Positions 7,399-11,160 of a stretch of DNA of 11,160 nucleotides are shown here, one piece after another. Each line of letters opens with the position of its first letter. Within the stretch, counting starts at the first letter, position 1. Source of the stretch: Planctomycetaceae bacterium (lineage in GTDB: Bacteria; Planctomycetota; Planctomycetia; Planctomycetales; Planctomycetaceae); the NCBI GenBank assembly GCA_027080405.1, contig JALWSL010000727.1, positions 1-11,160 on the forward strand, given 5' to 3'. Both the position numbers and the translations under genes were made by a program. The notes beneath the pieces were generated by a model that did not search any database, was not told the DNA's origin, and worked only from the letters and a program-made list of their open reading frames with translations.

Positions 7399-7850
7399 AA
7401 ACTGTGGTAATAAACTTCGAGGAACTTCGACCCCAGCAAAATCAGGATGGTCAGGCTGGAACCGCCCAGCAGCAGCATGAAGGCTGCTCTTGTCATCGTC
7501 AGAAACTGGTGGATGTTACGGGGGATCTGTCCCTGTGCCTGCTCCAGAATTTTTTGGATGCTGAAGTGGAGCACCTCGCTGCACAAGGCAGTGGTGATTG
7601 CAAAACTCAGCAGCGCCCATTCCAACCCGGACAGCCCCAGGACGAAGGCAATGCTGATAATTGTGCACGTGGTGAAGAAGTAGAAGAACATCGAGGAATT
7701 GGCCCGGAAACAGGCCGTGAATCCTCTTTCTGTTTCCGCCAGTCGCCTTCTCCAGGAAGATCGTTCATGCGGACGGTCCGATGCTTTCCAGTCGGCATTG
7801 CCGAGTTTATCGATTGTTGGCTGATTGGTGCTCATTGTTTTGGTGCTCAC
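7395..7850 (-). CDS. DgkA-like three-helix membrane protein lacking catalytic residues
   Basis: A 151-residue protein with a hydrophilic N-terminus and three hydrophobic helices (about 54-73, 77-97 and 119-141). RRLAETERGFTACFRANSS and the E-x-x-x-x-x-I spacing of SEVLHFSIQKILEQ match prokaryotic diacylglycerol/undecaprenol kinases (DgkA fold, inner membrane). Against E. coli DgkA, E69-N72-E76-D80 become E92-H95-Q99-E103; the E28 position falls near Met54, and the K94-D95 pair is also missing. Since E28 and E76 bind the metal in DgkA, this protein is probably not a kinase. The GTG at 7850 overlaps the TGA of the LptD-like gene as GTGA, so translational coupling is likely; an ATG five codons later (7835) is an alternative start. 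Neither has a clear ribosome site. The family assignment rests on fold and spacing, not identity. Confidence 0.7.
   Translation of the reverse strand: MSTKTMSTNQPTIDKLGNADWKASDRPHERSSWRRRLAETERGFTACFRANSSMFFYFFTTCTIISIAFVLGLSGLEWALLSFAITTALCSEVLHFSIQKILEQAQGQIPRNIHQFLTMTRAAFMLLLGGSSLTILILLGSKFLEVYYHSF
7825..7850 (-). repeat. In-frame 15-bp duplication at the DgkA-like gene start
   Basis: TGAGCACCAA occurs at 7849-7840 and 7834-7825 on the minus strand, 15 bases apart, so the protein begins MSTKTMSTNQ. Each copy carries a possible start codon: GTG at 7850 overlapping the upstream stop, and ATG at 7835. The duplication may have shifted the start into overlap with the upstream gene. Confidence 0.7.
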
Positions 7851-10800
7851 TGTTGACGTGTTCTTAACAGAGAACTGAGTTGGTTGGAGGAAGCATCACG
7901 CTTTCCCAAAAATGGTTCGATCATGAAGCCGATGCCGACGTTTCCCTTGCTGCTGTCGATGGAGAAGCCGAGGCTGATCATGAAGTCGGATCGGATTCCG
8001 GTAATCGTCAGCGATTGTCCACGATTTTGACGTTCCGCGATATCGTACGCGGTTCCGAAGGTGGCGATCCATTTCGGACTCATCGCATAGCTGGCACTGG
8101 CGGTCAACAGTTGACTGTCGATAGAGCCCCCCTGAATTTGACGATAACCCAGATACATGCTGCCCCGTGTGCTTCGCTGTGTCAGAAAACCGACGTCCCA
8201 CAACTGGGGCGAGTTGTCGAAAAAGTCGAATTGACCGTTGGCGAGAAGCTTGGTTCGATTTCCGACATCCCAGACATAGTTGGCAGTCAGCAGACCGAAA
8301 GATTCGCCGAAATTATCGTCATTGGCATCGGGGAAATAGGAAAGCCCGAGATCAAGCTTCATCCAGTCCTTGATACGTTGATGATCCGGGGGGCCGACTT
8401 TTGTCTGCAGGCGATGATTCCAGGTCATCCGCATGACCTGCTGGTCATCGACGAGTTCAAAATAGGGGGAGCTGACATTCCGGGCCGCACCGGTGCGGAC
8501 AGCGTATTTTCTCGGATCGAATTGCGTGGGCAACAGCGTGGAATTGAGCAATCCGAACGAATTGAAAAGCAGACGGGTCCGAAACCGTTCCTGCGAATTT
8601 TCATCGAACTCGTTGTATTGGGGGACGTTCGCCAAATCCTGTGAAGAATCTGCGTAGTAGTAGTCGATCCCGATCACCTGTTTGTGGGCCAATCCATTCA
8701 GATTGAAAATTCTGCTTTGAATATCGGGAAAATATTTGGCGAGCAGCAAACTGGCGCTGATTCCTGCGCTGCCATAGTATCGCTGCAGGGAATGGTTGGT
8801 GAAACCGTCATCCTGCCAGTAGGCCGCTTCCCCCAGAATGTAGGGGTTGAGTTTGATCGCTCCCAAATTGAAAGGAGCAGCCAGTTGATGGCGTGTCGTC
8901 AGCACCGCGCCCTGGGCAGCCGGGGCATACCAGAGCGGAACGAACAGGTCATTCGGATCGGTTGGTGCCACTCCCGGTTTCAGCTGTCCATAACCGGCAG
9001 AAGAACTTGAACTGTAAACCAGCCGATCCCAAAGAAGCGGTTCTCCCAGGATCGTCAGTTTCCCTTTGGGAAGCCATTGGGTGTCATATTCAAACTGATT
9101 CACCTGGGCGCGTGTCATCAACGAGGCGGCGATATTGTCGTTTTGATAATTCAGGTTGAGCAGCGTTTCATTATCTTTCCCGCGATCCCATTCGTTTTCG
9201 TAATACTGTTCCAGAAAATTGCGATCGCTCAAAAAGCCGACTTCTCCGGTCAATGAAAGCGAGTTTGTCAGTTGCTGGCGGTGTCGCCACAGGACACGTC
9301 CACGCGTGTTGGAAGCAACGTCGAGATTCCGGCGATCCCATCCAAGATTGTCCTGACCGAAATCGTTGATCCAGACTGCTTCAGATTCTCCGAAAAAACT
9401 TCCCGGACTTCCCAACGGTTCGATGCCCATGTAGTTGACACTGTTGCCGAGCCAGAAACCACGCTCGGTATAAACATTGGCGTGCATTTTCCAGTCGAGC
9501 CCTGCGGAGGTTTGCAGACCCAACAGGCTTGGTACATCCCATTTCGTTTTCAGTTGCCCACCCAGAATGCGATCCTGGCCGAACGTGATACTTTGCAGCG
9601 GAATATGGGGCGCTTCGGCTGGCCCACTGAGAAATGGAGAAGCGAAAACCGGGACTTCACCCAAACGCAGGCGGTTGTTCAAACTGGTAATCCACGGTCT
9701 GGCTTTGGGAGCCCGTAGTCCTGTTTGTGGATCGATCTCTGCATCACCTTTGCCCAGCCAGCCACGATCGTAACGGTTCTCCAGAAAAATGTCGTCCGAT
9801 TCGACCCGGTAAGTCGGGACACCGAATTCACTCGCGCTGACCCACGCATTTTCCGCATGGAAACTTTCATGGGAAAGTTGTCTGATGCGCCCGGCTCGCA
9901 GACGGATATCTCCATCAAGTTCCGGCAGGTGCATACGCAGTTCACTATCGAGCAGAATGCCACGATCTTCACGGATGTCGTAATAGGCACGTGAAGCCCG
10001 GGTGACGACATTCCCCTGACGAACTTCAATGTTCCCTTCGAGATAAATTCGAAGAGGAGCATCACTGTCCTGGTACATATCCAGTTTGAACGTTCCATCA
10101 GCATTCGCTTCGGTCCAGATGACGGCTTGATCGGCTGAGATGTCAAGCGTACCGACAGGGATCCCCTGTGCTTCGCGGATTCCCTCGATCACGATATTCA
10201 CTCCCTGCGAAATGATCGTCACCTGTTCTGGAGGCGTACGATTTTCAGAAGGAAAACTTTCCACATTTATCCCAATGCCGAAACTGCGGGGAGAGATTGT
10301 CACGCGGCGACCGGTGATCGGTTTGGGAACCGGATGCAGGGAATCGAAATCGATCATTGGCCCCTGCATCGGCTGTTGCACGGGGGGATTCGAACGATCC
10401 TTGAGTTGGGATGCCAGTTCACCCGCCATTTTTTGACGCGCCACTCGTGCCTCTTTCAGCAAGGTCGGAACCAGAGCGGGGACTTTTTCCTGTTTCGGAA
10501 TCTGGTAACGGGAAAGCATTTCGACTTCACGGGAAGTAATCAGCTCGAGAAGCAGCGGTCGATCTGGAACCGAGCGATCCGAAAGTTGAACACCGCCTTT
10601 GGCATAAACGATTATTCGTTCGATCGTACCGGTTGCCTGTTGTTCAACGATTTTCCAGAGGACGATTTCTTCTGCTCTCAACTGCTTTTTCCCCTGTCGC
10701 ACCAGGCCGTTTCCCAGCAGAACGAAAACCCTTTCAGCATCGGCTGGAGCAGAGCGCGAAGTTGACACACCATTTCCATTTAAGCGTTTGGAAACGTCAA

Positions 10801-11035
10801 CAGTTTGCGGTGTTTGTTCGTAAAGATAATCACAGGAAATGAAAACAGGATCGAGTGAGGTGACGCTCCCTCCGGTAACTGATTGCGGATCAAGATGCCT
10901 CGGCTCATTCACCGAAACCTGTTGGCCTCGAACAATCCCCGGAAGAAAACATAAGCACGCGCAGAAAGCGACCAGAACCGGTCGAGAGACCGGCCACGAT
11001 AACAATCTCCGCAGGGAAAATGCTTCAGAGGACAT
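7847..11035 (-). CDS. lptD: LptD/OstA-like outer-membrane LPS-assembly protein
   Basis: A 1062-residue exported protein. Residues 1-37 are a signal peptide (RRLLSWPVSRPVLVAFCACL, cleavage near VRG|QQ). Two OstA/LptA-type beta-jellyroll segments follow: about 62-155 (FISCDYLY...VFVLLGNGLVRQGKKQLRAEEIVLW) and about 270-430 (LDISADQAVIW, IYLEGNIEVRQGNVVTRASRAYYD, IRLRAGRIRQLS). They are separated by a proline-rich, charged stretch (about 180-265). From about 490 to the end lies a beta barrel of alternating aromatic and polar strands. LptD takes lipopolysaccharide from the LptA bridge and inserts it into the outer leaflet. The protein is longer than the roughly 780 residues of E. coli LptD and has one cysteine (Cys68) after the signal peptide, so it cannot form the two disulfides of the E. 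coli protein. Start ATG 11035 has no evident ribosome site but gives a complete signal peptide. It leads a two-gene operon with the DgkA-like gene. Confidence 0.8.
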   Translation of the reverse strand: MSSEAFSLRRLLSWPVSRPVLVAFCACLCFLPGIVRGQQVSVNEPRHLDPQSVTGGSVTSLDPVFISCDYLYEQTPQTVDVSKRLNGNGVSTSRSAPADAERVFVLLGNGLVRQGKKQLRAEEIVLWKIVEQQATGTIERIIVYAKGGVQLSDRSVPDRPLLLELITSREVEMLSRYQIPKQEKVPALVPTLLKEARVARQKMAGELASQLKDRSNPPVQQPMQGPMIDFDSLHPVPKPITGRRVTISPRSFGIGINVESFPSENRTPPEQVTIISQGVNIVIEGIREAQGIPVGTLDISADQAVIWTEANADGTFKLDMYQDSDAPLRIYLEGNIEVRQGNVVTRASRAYYDIREDRGILLDSELRMHLPELDGDIRLRAGRIRQLSHESFHAENAWVSASEFGVPTYRVESDDIFLENRYDRGWLGKGDAEIDPQTGLRAPKARPWITSLNNRLRLGEVPVFASPFLSGPAEAPHIPLQSITFGQDRILGGQLKTKWDVPSLLGLQTSAGLDWKMHANVYTERGFWLGNSVNYMGIEPLGSPGSFFGESEAVWINDFGQDNLGWDRRNLDVASNTRGRVLWRHRQQLTNSLSLTGEVGFLSDRNFLEQYYENEWDRGKDNETLLNLNYQNDNIAASLMTRAQVNQFEYDTQWLPKGKLTILGEPLLWDRLVYSSSSSAGYGQLKPGVAPTDPNDLFVPLWYAPAAQGAVLTTRHQLAAPFNLGAIKLNPYILGEAAYWQDDGFTNHSLQRYYGSAGISASLLLAKYFPDIQSRIFNLNGLAHKQVIGIDYYYADSSQDLANVPQYNEFDENSQERFRTRLLFNSFGLLNSTLLPTQFDPRKYAVRTGAARNVSSPYFELVDDQQVMRMTWNHRLQTKVGPPDHQRIKDWMKLDLGLSYFPDANDDNFGESFGLLTANYVWDVGNRTKLLANGQFDFFDNSPQLWDVGFLTQRSTRGSMYLGYRQIQGGSIDSQLLTASASYAMSPKWIATFGTAYDIAERQNRGQSLTITGIRSDFMISLGFSIDSSKGNVGIGFMIEPFLGKRDASSNQLSSLLRTRQQ

Positions 11036-11160
11036 TCAGGTAGGGACAGTTCAAAATGAAGGGTGAGCGAACCCGGCGCTGCCGGTCTTTCCACCAACAA
11101 AACCGACGTTCAAAGCCCGGTAAATGGCGCACTCTCCGCTATGTTTAACGACGTAAGTAC
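11036..11160 (-). other. Upstream region of the LptD-like gene
   Basis: 125 bases to the window edge without a supported gene. A small GC hairpin (CCGGC/GCCGG around GCT, 11073-11085) lies in what would be the 5' leader. An AT-rich TTAAACATAG (minus strand, about 11147-11138) could hold a -10 box, but a matching -35 is not visible within the window. Confidence 0.4.

Noticed and set aside
7880..8644. 254-codon plus-strand frame
   Set aside because: Antisense to the LptD-like barrel, which has a signal peptide and family features; no ribosome site or domain was seen in the antisense frame.
11073..11085. GC hairpin as a terminator
   Set aside because: The stem is only 5 bp, with no T-run after it on either strand.

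Overview
The window reads as a chromosomal stretch from a Gram-negative-type bacterium, most likely a planctomycete of the order Planctomycetales. This is an inference from gene content and style: an FHA/coiled-coil membrane protein, a planctomycete-like secreted protein, a DUF4147/MOFRL glycerate kinase, an LptD/OstA-type outer-membrane protein, roughly even base composition and long spacers. No rRNA, tRNA, CRISPR array, insertion sequence or phage gene was seen.

Layout. At the left edge, positions 980 to 1 on the minus strand carry the first 326 codons of a membrane-anchored SurA/PrsA-like PpiC-type folding factor, cut by the window end. A 424-bp divergent spacer holds a good sigma70-like promoter for it, and a tiny leader ORF just before the next gene. 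On the plus strand, 1405-4497 encodes a 1030-residue protein: N-terminal FHA domain, long coiled coil, long acidic linker and a C-terminal two-helix membrane hairpin. Its stop codon lies in a small tandem duplication. Convergent to it, 5940-4579 on the minus strand encodes a glycerate 2-kinase. A spacer of about 600 bp follows, with short tandem repeats and a very clear plus-strand intrinsic terminator that has no obvious gene in front of it. Next is a secreted 282-residue protein of unknown function starting at TTG (6550-7398, plus). Its stop codon interlocks with that of a convergent minus-strand pair: an LptD/OstA-like outer-membrane protein (11035-7847) followed, with a 4-base GTGA overlap, by a small three-helix protein related to DgkA (7850-7395) that lacks the catalytic residues of that family.

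How the genes may work together. Three or four of the six main genes concern the cell envelope: a periplasmic folding factor of the SurA/PrsA kind, an LptD-like lipopolysaccharide assembly barrel, a DgkA-fold membrane protein coupled to it, and a secreted protein. In Proteobacteria SurA is a folding factor for LptD and the two genes are often adjacent, so finding both kinds of protein within 11 kb is suggestive, though here they are not in one operon. The glycerate kinase looks like an unrelated metabolic gene.

Most unusual points: several proteins keep a recognisable fold but have lost its signature residues (FHA phosphothreonine site, parvulin histidines, DgkA metal-binding glutamates), and the orphan terminator implies an unannotated small transcript. 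No clear multi-gene system that would count as a new defence or mobile system was found.
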